A stretch of 64,000 nucleotides of DNA from Erigeron canadensis (Eukaryota > Streptophyta > Magnoliopsida > Asterales > Asteraceae). The translations under genes were made by a program, and so were the position numbers. Below, piece after piece: positions 47,151 to 60,584 of this stretch. Below the pieces are notes generated by a model. It saw nothing but the letters and a program-made list of their open reading frames with translations. It was not told where the DNA came from and did not search any database. Location: positions 186,001 to 250,000 of the forward strand of contig NC_057764.1 in assembly GCF_010389155.1 (NCBI RefSeq). Reading direction: 5' to 3'. The first letter of the stretch is position 1. Each line of letters opens with the position of its first letter.

Positions 47151-50100
47151 ATATGAGAAGTTCATGCCCTAAGTTGACCGAAGAAGAAAGACTGGAAGAA
47201 AGGAGGAAAGAGGCGGAGAGGAGAAATACTCAAGCTCATGGAAACCCGCGTGGAAGATCTTTTCAACTCACTGTGGAGCAAGCAAGAGACCCGGATGATG
47301 TTGTCACAGGTACATTCCTTGTATATAATGTCCCTATGCGAATTCTCTTTGATTCAGGGGCGAATAGATCATTTGTTGCAACCAGAGTAATTCATAATAT
47401 TCCCGTGTCTAAATCATATTTAGAAAATACTTTGCAAGTTGAGGTTGGTAATGGTAGGATGGAATTAGTAAAGGATGTGTATAAAGGGTGTGAAATCAAA
47501 ATCTCTTCAGAACTCTTCCAAGCTAATCTAATTCCTTTTCCAATGGGAAAGTTTGACATAATCTTGGGTATGGATTGGTTGAGCTCTTGTAACGCTAAAA
47601 TCGCATGTGACGAGAAGGCGGTGTATTTGAAGACCTCTAAGGGCAAAGACTTGGTGGTTTATGGTGATAGGAAAGAACTTTCTATACCCGTGTGCACTTT
47701 TGCTCGTGCCAAACATTACATATCCCATGGATGTCACGCTTATCTTGCTCACATCGTTAATGTTGAGAAGAAACCCCTTTCTATCGAAGACATTCCCATT
47801 GTTAAAGATTTTGTCGATGTTTTTCTCGAAGACTTGTCGGGCATTCCTCCCAAACGACAAGTTGAATTCTCCATTGATCTCACTCCGGGGGCTAACCCCA
47901 TTGCTAAAGCTCCTTACCGTTTGGCTCCAACAGAAATGCAAGAAATGATGAAACAACTCCAAGAAGTGCTTGATAAGGGTTTCATTCGACCTAGTAACTC
48001 TCCTTGGGGTGCACCGGTACTATTTGTCAAGAAGAAGGATGGAAGCATGCGTATGTGCATCGATTATCGAGAACTCAACAAGGTCACCGTAAAGAACAAA
48101 TATCCTTTGCCTAGAATTGATGATTTATTTGATCAACTTCAATGAGCTTCGTATTTTTCAAAAATCGATCTTCGTTCAAGTTACCATCAACTCAAAGTAC
48201 GTGATGAAGATATTCCTAAAACCGCCTTTCGGGCCCGTTATGGTCATTTTGAGTTTGTTGTTATGCCTTTTGGACTCACAAATGCTCCCGCGGCTTTCAT
48301 GGATCTTATGAACCGTGTTTGTCATCCTATGCTCGATAAGTCCGTGATCGTTTTCATTGATGATATTCTCATTTACTCCAAAAGTTCCTCCGACCATGAA
48401 GCTCATTTAAGGGAAGTGTTGGAAACTCTACGTAAGGAGAAACTCTATGCCAAATTCTCCAAATGTAAATTTTGGCTAAGGGAGGTGCAATTTCTTGGCC
48501 ATGTTGTTAATAGTGAAGGAATCATGGTGGATCCGGATAAGATTAGCGCGGTGATGAAGTGGGAGCAACCTGAGAATCCGTCGGAAATTAGAAGTTTTCT
48601 TGGTCTAGCGGGTTATTACCGTCGCTTCATCCAAGACTTCTCATGAATAGCTTCTCCATTGACCAAGTTGACTCGAAAGAACATCAGGTTTGAATGGAAA
48701 AGCGAGCAAGAAATGGCTTTCCAACAACTTCGAGAAATATTAAGTCAAGCATCAGTTCTTGTCTTACCCGATGGTCTTGAAGATATGGTAGTGTATTGTG
48801 ATGCATCATCTAATGGCCTTGGTTGTGTTCTTATGCAACGGGGTAAAGTCATTGCCTATGCTTCGAGGCAATTGAAAGAGCATGAGAAACGGTACCCTAC
48901 CCATGATTTGGAGTTAGCGGCGATGGTCTTTGCTTTGAAAATTTGGCGCCATTACCTCTATGGAGTCAAATTCACCATATACTCCGATCATAAAAGCGTC
49001 AAATATTTCTTTGAACAACGAGATCTCAATAATCGCCAAAGAAGATGGTTAGATCTTTTGAAAGATTATGATTTTGAGATCTTGTACCATCCCGGAAAGG
49101 CTAATGTTGTGGCAGACGCCTTGAGTCGGAAAAGTTCCCATCATGCTTTAGTTGTTTTTCCCCTATGGGTTTTGATCACCAATGAATTCCTTGAGCAAAT
49201 AAAGGAAGCTCAAGAACGGGCTTTACAACGGGATCCTAAAAGAGAAAGAATTCAAGGTTAAATTCAATACTTTTCTAAGGATTCTCGTGGCCTTACCTTA
49301 CATTTTGGGAGGATTTGGGTTCCATTTTCTTGTGAGTTGAAGCAAGTTCTACTTGATGAGGCTCACAAATCCAAGTACTCCATCCACCCCGGTGCTACAA
49401 AGATGTATCATGATTTGAAGGTGGAATATTGGTGGCCCGGTATGAAGCGAGATGTGGTGAAGTATGTTGAAAAATGCTTGACTTGTGCACAAGTGAAAGC
49501 GGAGCATCAAAAGTCTTATGGTATGTTGCAACCGTTGGAAATCCCCAAATGGAAGTAGGAGGAAATCACCATGGATTTCATCACTAAATTGCCTAAGACG
49601 CCTAGAAATCAATTCGATACGATTTGGGTAATAGTAGATAGCTTGACCAAGAGTGCCTTGTTTCTTCCTATCCGTGAGACATCATCATCCGAAGTGTTGG
49701 CAAAGATATACGTGAAAGAGGTTGTAGCTAGACATGGAGTTCCTATCTCCATTGTTTCGGATAGAGACACTTGTTTCACTTCTCACTTTTGGCGGAAATT
49801 CCACGATGATATGGGCACCAAGCTCAAGCTTAACACCGCCTATCACCCACAAACAGATGGTCAAAGTGAGAGAACCGTCCAAACACTTGAAGACATGCTT
49901 CGGGCATGTATAATCGATTTGGGAGGCACTTGGGATCTTCACTTGCCTTTTGGTAGAATTCTCATACAACAATAGTTACCATTCTAGTATTCAAACACTG
50001 CATGAGATGTTGTACGGAAGAAAGTGTCGATCTCCAATTTGTTGGGGAGAAGTAGGTCAAAGAGAAATAGGGGGCACGGAAGTAGTGTTGAAAACCATCG

Positions 50101-50630
50101 AAAAGATTGATGTGATCAAGGAAAGACTTAAGGCGGCTCAGGATCGGCAAAAGTCATATGCGGATAAAAGGAGAAGACCAATTGAATTTCAAGTAGGTGA
50201 TCGTGTTTTGTTGAAAGTTTTACCTTGGAAAGGCGTTCTACGATTTAGGAAGCGTGGAAAATTGAGTCCTCGTTTTATTGGCCCGTTCAAAATTTTGGCT
50301 AAGGTTGGCAAGGTTGCTTACCGGTTGGAACTACCGGAAGAGTTATCGGGAATTCACCCTACTTTTCATGTGTCACATCTTAGAAAATGCCTTGCCGACG
50401 AGTCTTCCTATGTGCCATTGAGTGAGATTGAGGTCGATAATAAGTTGAGCTATATTGAAGAGCCGATTGCCATAGTCGAGGAAGAGCTTAGAAGAGTGCA
50501 AAATAAGACGGTGAGAACTTACAAGATACTGTGGAAGCATGGTAGGATGTCCGATTGTACAAGGGAATCTGAGAATGACGTCCTAGTTTACTATTCGTCT
50601 TTGCATATGGCTTGGATCACGAGGCCATGA
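47003..50630 (+). pseudogene. gypsy pol (protease, RT, RNase H, integrase, chromodomain-like), disrupted
   Basis: Protease motif [12 protein letters not shown] (about 47347-47382). Reverse transcriptase from about 47860 with [11 protein letters not shown] (about 48352-48384), RNase H with [10 protein letters not shown] (about 48796-48825), an integrase zinc-binding region ([10 protein letters not shown], about 49385-49500) and a core with VSDRDTCF and HPQTDGQSER. The C-terminal region (IEEPIAIVEEELRRVQNK..ILWKHG) resembles a chromodomain, pointing to a chromovirus, perhaps Tekay-like. Breaks: TGA at 48143-48145 and 48644-48646, TAA at 49259-49261, TAG at 49556-49558 (in place of Trp), and a frameshift near 49950. 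Several breaks are C-to-T or G-to-A changes, as expected from decay of methylated DNA. Confidence 0.92.
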
Positions 50631-50652
50631 TCCGTTCCAAGTGGGGGAGAGT

Positions 50653-50934
50653 TTTAACACCCCAAAGTTTTTTAAGGTAAAAGAAATTAACCCCTTTTAT
50701 AGTTTTAACATTAAATTAATTTCCTAGTATTTTATTTTTGGATATGGGGTTAATTTAGTTGGAACTTTAGCGGATAGCGGGTATTTTAATACCAAGAAAT
50801 CACATGGGACGTGGCATCTCCAAAGAGTGTCAGCCCTCTTTTCTTTTGAGTCACCTCTCATTTCACTTCTTCTTCTTCTTCTTTTTTTTCATTTCATGCA
50901 TCCTTCTTACTTCCACTAAATCAAAGAATAATTT
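50653..50934 (+). repeat. Truncated gypsy 3' LTR
   Basis: Homologous to 42158-42437 (AACACCCCAAAG through CTAAATCAAAGAATAAT), then unrelated sequence begins. The first bases are TTTAAC rather than TGTAAC. Confidence 0.88.
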
Positions 50935-51972
50935 TATGGAATGAAAGGATGAATGAGGTGACGTAAAGAAGTTGGTTGAAAGTAAAAGGATGAAAATGTG
51001 ATGTGGTGAGTGTTGCCAACACTCTTGTTGTAATTAACAGGATCAAACACACTAAAGCAAACACCGAGTCCACTAAATCGATATCCTCTGAGCTTACACT
51101 TTGTACTCTTAAAATTTACAAGAGATGAGGGGGTATATACCAACCAAAATGGAGGGGCCGGGGTAAGTGGGTGTTGTTCACCGATATATTGCATCAATAC
51201 TAAACACACAATACCCACATGATACACTATAAAAATGAAACTAAAAAAATAAATAAAAAAATACGAATAAATTAAATTAAAACTACAACAAGCACGAATG
51301 GCACCACATTGAAGCAACCACACCGGCTATCATATCGTACAAGTAATGAACCACCCGGAAATCCCAAAATGGTAGGACCATGGGTACAATGGTTCGGAGA
51401 TTGTCAGATTCCCCATCCACACAACACATGTGATATTCAGACCCCAATATGATTACACCGTACGTGTCAGATCAGATGGGTAAAAATTGCATGTGGCTCT
51501 TGATTTTGTTTTGTTTTTTTCTTTTTTAATCTAGTATATTCTTATTTTAACAACAAACATTACAAATTGTTCAAAAACTTGGTCAAGCAAATGCGAGAAA
51601 CAAAAAGAATTTGATACAGGCTTCTACAAAACATAAAAGTCAATAAAAAAAGGGGGGAAAAAATTAAGAAAATGACAAGCAGCGCTCTCCCTAACTGTAT
51701 GGTCAAAAACAGGATACTTGATGTGTTGGAAGGAAAAACCAGTCAGCTAATTCATTAAAAACTAGAAGCCTCATATCCTCCCTTTGAGTTCGGTGAAGCA
51801 TTCCTCAGGAGCACCAGTACAGAAAATTAATTGTCATTTGTTTTATGACCTGCTCATCCCTCGCCCACCCCTCAATGTACAGTAGAAAACTTGAGGCGGG
51901 CTTCAATTAATTACCGTTATCTAGAAAGTAAGGTTAGCACTTAGCACGAACAAAAAGGATCAAGATGGGCTC
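50935..51972. other. Intergenic DNA and 3' flank of the MEI2-like gene
   Basis: No gene seen. The region from about 51550 to 51972 probably contains the 3' UTR of the MEI2-like gene. Confidence 0.4.
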
Positions 51973-54900
51973 TCATTCGAAATCCTTAGTGGAACCTGAA
52001 GAGGAGTCCCCGCCATTCGAAGATGCCTCTCCATTCCCCACATCTTGTGAGCTTTCGTCATTGGTGTTGTTACGATTTTTATTCACTCTTGATCGAACAG
52101 TAGCACCCATTGGGAAAGGTACCTACACAGGAAAAAGGTGTGTTCAAACCTCGTTAATATTTGCCAAAACTGCAACAGTCAACGAATTTTAAGCAGCTAT
52201 GGCATACCTGATCCCCTGCGTTTGGTCCATCTGTATGGAAAAGGATGGGACGGCAACGCTTATCTTCATTCATCAAACTTGAATTCTGAAAGTGGGCGAT
52301 GAGTGCAGCTTTTCCCTGTATGCGAGCATATGCAAGGGATGCTACCTTTTCACTATTGAACTTCTCCCACTTCTTCCCATTAAATGCCTGAAATTACAGA
52401 CTCATGCTTAAGACTGGTCATGTTTGGCCCCCATATCAATATATCATTCAGGCATTGGTCTTAGCCTATTGGTCATCTATAACATAGTTCACCTTGAAAG
52501 AAAAAATCATAATAAAACACAAACCTGATAAAATGGAACAATAAGGGAAGGCTCAGTCATATTGATGAATGCATAACCCACGTTGCATTTGTTCTGCAAA
52601 AGAAAAAATTATGACTTTTAATTCCAAGACTCATGGTTGCATATGCATACATGGTATAAAACTATAAAACCTATAATTATGTAAGAACTTATCTCTTATT
52701 CTGGCTCCATAAACATCAAATGCAGGAAAATTACTAACCTTGAAATCGATAGGTAAGTAGATAAAATCATAAGTTCCACGATGGCGTTCATCAATTGCAG
52801 CCAAAAGCATCTTAGAAGTGTACCTAAAATTTCCAACATTGAATAATTACATTTTGAGAAACGTGTATTGAAAAAAAAACTCGTCTTACTACCAAATTTC
52901 TACAAAAAAAGGCAAACTAGATATGAGACTTGAAATGGGTCACTAGATGTTAAGCTTATACTTACTTGTTAGGAATATTCTTGATCATTAGAGTGGTTCT
53001 TCTGTCTTCCCCACGCATTATACGGTCCAGATCGAGTTCAAACTGTTTCTTGTTGTCAGATTGATTGGAGGTCCCTTCATTTCTACGACTTCTAGCACGA
53101 TCACCAGGAGAATCAAATGATGACATCATAGGAAGCAGTTGTCCCCTACTAGGAAACATTACATTATTTTGATGATGGGAAGCTAATCCAATATTTTTAG
53201 ATGGAATTGGCAGGTCCATAGAGTTTCCACCCATACGCGGAAAGATATTATGAGAAACAAAGTCTAGTGGATGTGGTGAGTTACTCGGAACCCTCATATT
53301 CCCAAGAGAACCAGGATGAAAAACAGACGTGTCCGGGGATTCCCCAGCATAAGAGTGTCGTCTATCCCAGACAGAATGATTGACAGACGGTGCTGACCCC
53401 ACATGATGGTTGTTGATGTGCAGAAAATTGTTCGCCATATGAGACGGCGCTCTAGGAAGACTATGAGCATTGCCAACTCCATTCATCAACGATGGTGAAT
53501 TGGGCCACATCATGTTATGATGTTGCGGCTGATGAGAAGGATTCCACATGTAATGATGAGAGGCAGGGGAGCCACTTGCATTTCCGGAGGAGCCAAACAC
53601 TGAGAATGGAAATTATATACTAACCAGTCAAAGGCATGATAATCACAATGTTCAGTATTTAGCGAATTGGTGTGAAAACACTTCCTGATGTCAAATTCCA
53701 AAAACCAGCGAGAGGTTATACACACTAATCTGGTGTCTTTTTCTTTTGCGATTAAACTAACTGAAGATAACCTTATTAGCAAACGATATTTAATTAACTA
53801 GAAAGAGATGCTCCTAAAGTTTGGTGCCAGAAAATGCTTGTTTTGATTCACATTGAAAGGAATGATTTTGTTTTGCGTCATTCCTTTCCATTCCAAGAAC
53901 TAAATTTATTCCATATGACAAGTTACATTAAAAACTAAGACGACAAAAAAAATAAAGCGTGTATATAAAGGTTTTGACACCACATACCATTGTCATTAAG
54001 TTCAAGTGAGCGTCCAATTGAGCCACTGATTCTGTCGAACTGCCTAGTTCCCACCCTTTCAGGCATCCTGCCATTTAAACTTGCAGTCATGGTGCTAGGA
54101 GAATTACCTAAAATACTGTTGGTTAAGCCATCTTGATACTCCGGAAGTGAATGAGGGTGATAATTTGGTGTGTTCCTGTAATCATATTTCAGTTGGCTCT
54201 GTTGACCAGATGGCATGCCACCTGATTCCAATCCAATGATAGACGAAAAACTGTTGGATACGCTAGCTGGGATGCCACGGTGGAGTTCCACGTCTAATAG
54301 TTGAGTGGCAGGGGATATGGTCGCACCCACGAGAGTTCTGTGATCTATGGTACCAGGTGTAACCCGAACATTTGAGACTGGTCCTGTTAAAAATTTGTAT
54401 CAGATATAGTCTTTTATAGTATGACAATTGAGTGGTGTGACTTGTACCAGAAATGTCTCTAGTGAAATCCGTAGGAGGACTACACATTTGCAGCAGAGCA
54501 CTAGTTTCATCTACATCCAGCTCTGGAAAAACACTGTTAATGCTGCCAAAAAATGACATCATAAGAATCTAATATTTATAACCTCGATCAAACTTTAAAC
54601 TTCATACTCAAATGTCAAAAAGTGTAATCTTAGTATGGGACAGGTAGGACTGAATTTTTCAGTCTTGAATTTAAAGAATTATTAGTGGCTAAAAACATGA
54701 GTACAATAGCATATTTATTACAGTAATAATCTACTTTCTTAGGAAGTTTTATGCATGTGAATACACTTTGGGCAACTTCCTGATTCCTAATTAGCTAAAG
54801 TGTCTACTTTACCCAATTTGACCCATAACGAGTAACATATAACCCGGACCGTTTAGAGGTAAATGGCTCAGAGATTTTTACCTATAAATAGAATAAACAA

Positions 54901-57900
54901 ACGAAATATAAAGCTATACAATGCACAGATAGCCCTACCGTTTAGAACGATGACTCGGTTCAAGCTTCGTCTGTTCATTTCCCATGTCACTCTTATTTAA
55001 TTCACGCAAAGCAGCTTCTGCAGCTCTTATATCATAAAACTCTACAGACTTGTGCCGACTTCCTTGTGAAGCTTCATGGATCTGCGTCACAGAACCAGTA
55101 TTACCCAACTAAATAAACATGGATGTCATACCATGATCAATACAAAAATGACAAATCAGTCTTACCTCCTTGACCTCGCCATAGACACCAAAAATATGAC
55201 GCAGTTCATCGTTAGTTACATTACGATCAAGGTTATATATTACAACAGTGCCTTGATTAACATCTTTGTCTGAAGAATTATCCTAGCAACAAAAAAAAAG
55301 CAACCAATATATATCAGGCCAATTAGCATTTATCAAAAACGGGGAAAATAGAAGTAGTTGTCCTCTTGCGGTTTAAACTTCAGTTTCTTAATTGGTAAAA
55401 AAAATCTAGCTCTTTCTACTTCACACATGTTGAAAATGTGACCAATGCAGAGTGAACTAACATAAAACACATGACAGATGGTTTCTTAAGATTTTCAGAC
55501 GTAAACCATCATAACATGGAATAAAAAAATCTAGTGAAACAATCCAAGTTTGGTTCCTCTCCACAACAAAGATTCTATTTTTCACATTTTGTCCATGATT
55601 GACAAAATCCTATTTTATGGAGTTATTGTCAGCTTCAATAAAATTGGATGGGAATAATGAAGCCACAAGTAATGCATAATAGTGATATTCATTTAATAAT
55701 TAATTTCAAGGCATTTAGTTGTTAAAACAGATAATGCATAATAGCAAAATTCATTTAATAATCAATCCACAAGCATTTTCACATGTTCTAAGAAGATATC
55801 ATGGCTAAGCAAACATCCTGACGCTCCAAATTTAATATATAAACTTCAATATATCCAACAAGAAACACAGTCCATACGTTTTCTAAGATAAATTACAACG
55901 TTTCGGTTCTCAAAGCATTCAAGACTCTCGTTGAGACTCTGAATACGGCAAGAGGGGCTCACGCATGTAATGCTGGTAAAGTAGCTAAATTAACTAGTGC
56001 TTCAGAGAAACTAATCGAAATTTTTTTTTCTTTCCCTATTCACTAAAATGTTAACAGTAGATCAAAGGTAATAATGGCTGGTAAGATTAACAAGGGGGTG
56101 ACCTTTTATTAATAAATATAGTTTACTGATATAAAATGGGACAAATATTGTTGGTCTAGCTGGCCTCCTATTCTGGCAATGCTACAGTATAGTTTTAAAT
56201 GAATTATTCATTGAAAGTTGTCCAAACTCTAAAGTCTGTAACTATGATTGCAAACGAATAGATGAAGAGCTGAAACCAAGTAGGCTTTGAGTTACTAAGT
56301 CAAACACACAGGTATTGGAAAGAATGAAAAAAGCAAACCTTGGGAATCGAGTAATGTATGTCAAGCTTTCGATGCCTTAGTGGTTTGTTCTGGAGTGCTT
56401 GCATGGCACGTCGGGCTGCTCTTATATCATAGTATGATATCATCACAAAGCCACGATGTTTGCAGGCTGTGTAGAGAGTACGAATATCTCCATATTGCTG
56501 CAAGATTATTGTTCTCATTATGGTGCAAACCAATACTTAGTAAGAGATATTGGATAAATCCAAAAACAGAGAAACAAACATACCTCGAACAAGATTCGTA
56601 ACTCGGAATCTTCAACGTTGCTATTAATATTTCTCACAAAAAGGGTTCTTGACGGGTGGGGGTGTTCCCCACCCGGCTGAGTTTGTCCACTGTCTTCTCC
56701 CAACTCCATCCCTCCAACACTGCTAAAAAAGTCCAATTCTTCAGCATCATCTCCACTACCTGGTTTTACCTTATAGTCAATCCCATCGGTCATGCCAGAC
56801 AGCAAATCATCATCATCTGGAAGGAGATTCCCGATAGTTTGGGCCTCAATCTCTTCAAGGGATACAAATGGCTCCTCTTCTTCATAGTGGGAGGCAGCAG
56901 CATCACCAACAGAATGACCGTACATATTGTTATTTGATGATAATCTCACTACAGAATGAAACAAGTTGGAAAACATAAATTCATTCATGAACTGAAAAAA
57001 ACAGCACGAGATATATTGATAATCATGTTTAAGTACACAGCGAACATATACTAAAGCAAATTATTTGAACTCCAAAACATATTCTTCCCATATTTCAAAT
57101 ATAAACGGAGTCAAACACACTACCACATAAAAACTAAATTGTAATTTTAGAATCCCTTTTTGTCATGATAACCAAGAAGGGTCTCTACATCTTAGGTATA
57201 TAGCTTTGAAAAGAAAATGAGGAAAAAAGAGGAAGAGAAGTTACATTTTCTAGTGAAAAGGTCCGATAATGAGCTCGAAAAAAGGCCATTTTCATAGTGA
57301 CGACCCATGACATTAAGTTTATTGACATCCAAATTTGGTCTATTTCCCTTATTATTAATAATATTATTGTTATTATTATTATCGAGAGGTCTGCGCAGAG
57401 AATGGGCAAGTGTTGTTGCCCCGGGTGCTGCAGCGTTATTGTCTAAGCTGATATGATGAAATATACGGTCATGGTTGTGGTTACGAATAGCAGGGACGCC
57501 AAAGTGGTTCAACATACGAGTATCAGGTGACATGTGTTTATCGATTCGGGGGAACGATGAGTCACCAACTGTGTATGCATTGCTGTCATTTAAACCTGAA
57601 AGCAAATAAGTTTAATTACGGTGATGATATTGATGACGATGGTCGTGTTTAAAGAAATGAATAAACTTTCAGTGGAATCGTCACCATGATTGATAGGCAG
57701 ACCATCTGTCTTCCAAAACCCAACTTGTCTCTGCAAGAATATATAATATGATCAATAGTGAAGAAATTTTTATACTACTACATAATATGATGAAAATGAT
57801 GATATGGGTTTTGCTGATGCGTGCAGTCAAGGCGCATGATAAACGTTGAATCAATGAAGTCATTATTTGTCAAAGTAATTCGAGAAAACATTTGATATTC

Positions 57901-58110
57901 ATTAATTTAAAAGTAAGAAATATAGTAGTACTCCACCTCTAGTAATGAATAATATTAAGTGAAATTATTGTAAAAAAATAAAATGGGCGTAAAATTTAGC
58001 AAGCAAAACAAACACGAAAGGAAAGGGAAGCTTTGGTGTACCTCGTTAGGAGGAAGTTGAAGTTGGTCGGAAGACGGATGGGAGTCCCCAATGACTTCTT
58101 CAGATGGCAT
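51973..58110 (-). CDS. MEI2-like RNA-binding protein (three RRMs)
   Basis: Fourteen coding exons, read 5' to 3': 58042-58110, 57667-57730, 57245-57595, 56584-56948, 56339-56497, 55166-55282, 54939-55081, 54448-54542, 53988-54383, 52966-53599, 52739-52823, 52525-52593, 52208-52387, 51973-52122. All junctions are GT-AG and all phases close, giving 958 residues. RRM1 lies at about 262-335 (RTLFVRNI, HRGFVMISY), RRM2 at about 346-415 (TVVIYNLD) and the C-terminal Mei2-type RRM3 at about 790-920 (TTLMIKNIPNK, NVGYAFINM, KVASLAYARIQG). The middle is Asn/His/Ser/Pro-rich and probably disordered. The family is related to yeast Mei2; in plants MEI2-like proteins act in meiosis and vegetative growth, binding RNA in nucleus or cytoplasm. 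The length and N terminus (MPSEEVIGDSHPS) suggest the AML1/AML4-type group rather than the shorter TEL group, but the exact orthologue is uncertain. No disabling change is seen. Confidence 0.95.
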
Positions 58111-58900
58111 GACGATGCTTCTCTATTCCCCCGCCCTCCACCTAAATTAAATTAATTATCAACTGATTACTAACAAAGAAATTCAATCAGTGTTTCTCAA
58201 CCACAATTAGAATTCAGCAACAACAAAAAAAATAAAAAATAAAGAGAGAGAGAATTATTAATTTGGTTATTTAATTATAATTTATTTTATTTATGAAAGA
58301 GAAGGGAAATGAAAAAAAAGACATAAAAGGAAAGAAGCATCTAATAATCTTCTAATCTATGTATCCAGAGGAGAGTTTGAAACAAAAACCGATCTATCTA
58401 TCTAACAAGCAGAAATTAACAGAATTGTGTTTTAAGAGCTGAAAATTCAAACTAAAAAGGCTCCTCCGATCTAAGTAAGTAACTAACTAAATTTGATTTG
58501 AACTCTAACAGCTAAATTCAGTTACCAAATTGCATATATAAATACGAGAGCAAGTAATTCAGTTAAAGGATCATGAATGAAATTCAGTAACAAACACCTT
58601 TTTTTGTGTGTGTTATTAATTTCAACAAAGAGATTGAAAATTTGAGATAATTAAAGAGAGAGAGAGAGGGGGGGGAGAATATAAAGAAAGAATGGATTAC
58701 GGAAAAGGGTGAGAGAGAGAGAGAGAGAGAGAGATGAGGAAGAAAGGATCTAGGTTTCTGTGCCGTGCAGCAACTACCTCCAAACCCCCTTCTTTCTTTT
58801 CTTTTCTTTTCTTTTCTTTGATGCTTTCTCTCTCTCTCTCTCTTCCTACTTCCTTTTTTCCTACATTACACGTTAACCACATGAAAAAAAAAGAAAAAAA
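58111..58900 (-). promoter_or_regulatory. 5' leader and promoter region of the MEI2-like gene
   Basis: A likely 3' splice site (TTTAG|GTGGAGGG, exon from 58141) lies 31 bp before the start codon, which suggests an intron in the 5' UTR. Upstream is a GA/CT microsatellite region (about 58650-58735 and 58829-58842) and five TTTTC units (about 58793-58818), common in plant core promoters and leaders. The transcription start cannot be fixed. Confidence 0.45.
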
Positions 58901-60193
58901 AAACATTTAAAAAATTTATATTACAACAAGATAGATTTCACCTCAATCAATCTCAATTCTCATCAATTACTACTTCATCATCATCTTCAAATCATTTTAT
59001 TTTAATTAATTAATTAATACTCGTATTAATATATTATATACATCACATCAAAAACAACAACAACAACAGCAGCAAAGTCCTAATCAATTTTAACTCACAA
59101 GAAACCACCTCCTTCTGCCTCTGTACTGCTTGCCCCAATTTTATTTATTCATTTATTAATAAATAAATAAATAAAACAAATGCCGAGATTTCTAAAACTC
59201 CTTTCTCAGCAGCCTTCCTGCCTAGAGAGAGAAAGAGAAAAGAATAATACGCCGAAACAAATTATTATTTTATCTGATACACAATAATATTTCTTTAATT
59301 TTATTTATTATTATTAATCTTGGAATTGAAAATAGGAGAAAGTTTGTTGAAATAAATTGGAACAAGTAATACTAAGACAAGTGCCCCTAAATTCACGAAC
59401 ATATATTATTATTGTTACATATTATTACTTTATATATTAATATTATTATTTTATTTATTATTATTATATTATTTGGAGATGATCATGTTATATGTGTGAG
59501 TGAGTGAGAGAGAGAGAAAACAGGACAGAGATGAGAGAGAAACAGATAAAGATAGAAGTAGGATGAATAGATCGGTTTGTTTGTTGAGGGGGTATTATTA
59601 TTGATTTTGATTTTGATTTAGATTTTGGGTTTGGGCAGGTTGCCGTTATTACATTCAACGCCGTTAACATCCAATCCACAACACGCGCCGGTTTCTTTGC
59701 TTTTTATTCTTTTTCTCCTTGCACATTCATATTACTTCAATTTTACACCTTATTCTTATTATTTTTGTTACCATTATTTATTTATTATGAGGCATACACT
59801 CGCACAATGCAACGGCGATAGTAGTAGGGCGCAGGATGGTGATGGCAGTGACGGGTTTCTTGTGAGAAAGGAGATTTTTGAAAGGCGATAGTAGTTATTT
59901 ATTATGGCAGAGACGCGTGGCTTCGGTCGTGGCGGTGGTGTTGGCAACGATGGTGGTGGGGGCGGCAATGGTGATGAATGTAAAAGTAATTGATGTTAAA
60001 GAATGTAGTGTAGTTATCTTGAGGCTGAGGGATTTATGTCGTAAATTATCTCATTAAAGGTATTATAAACATGTTAGGTAGAGATGTTTAGATTAGTGAA
60101 TATAATAAAGAAGTATTTTAGGTATATCAATTCATTTTTTAAGATTTTTCAGAAGAAGGTTCCCCTATATTAAGGTACTATACATTATAGATA
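58901..60193. other. Intergenic DNA with degenerate Helitron-like sequence
   Basis: AT-rich with CAACAACAACAACAG and TTATTATTATT tracts. From about 59785 to 60120 the sequence (ACTCGCACAATGCAACGGCGATAG, then GGTGGTGGGGGCGG) resembles the Helitron at 60194-60498 but lacks clear ends. Confidence 0.4.
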
Positions 60194-60498
60194 CTAGACG
60201 GATGTCTGCGCGATGCGACGGTGATGGTGGTAGCGACGAAGGTGTGGCGACAAAGGCAGTGGTGGTGGCGATGTGTGGCGGTGACGGTGGTGGCGGCGTG
60301 GTGGTGAATGTAAATTAATTGATGTAAGAGGAGTTAATATGGTTCTTTAATGGTTGGAGAATCTATGTTATTAATTCCATTAAGGGTATTATATGTATAT
60401 ATAAGTTAAGATATTTAAATTAGTGAATAAAGAAGATGGGTAATATGATTATTTCAAAATCTTAATTACTTGAAAGTGAAAGGGTAGTATGGTATAGA
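60194..60498 (-). mobile_element. Short non-autonomous Helitron, both ends visible
   Basis: On the minus strand the 5' end is TCTATACCATACTACCC preceded by A (at 60499), and the 3' end is GCATCGCGCAGACATCCGTCTAG followed by T (at 60193). This fits insertion between A and T without target duplication. The 305-bp body is noncoding. Confidence 0.6.
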
Positions 60499-60584
60499 TA
60501 GATATAAATTGTTATTATTATTATTATTGTTGTGGTTTTTTTTAAAATTTTATTATAAACATCATTTTATTAGAAATTACAAGA

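Larger units (their letters stand above)
42158..50934 (+). mobile_element. Ty3/gypsy chromovirus-like retrotransposon, decayed, 3' LTR truncated
   Basis: The 5' LTR starts TGTAACACCCC (42158) and ends at about 45732. A primer-binding site TGGTATCAGAGCC (45736-45748), complementary to initiator Met tRNA as in many plant retroelements, follows. Gag, protease, reverse transcriptase, RNase H and integrase follow in gypsy order, with a chromodomain-like end. A purine tract (AAGTGGGGGAGAG) precedes the 3' LTR at 50653, which is homologous to the 5' LTR for about 280 bp and then stops. No target duplication can be seen because the 3' end is missing. Confidence 0.93.
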
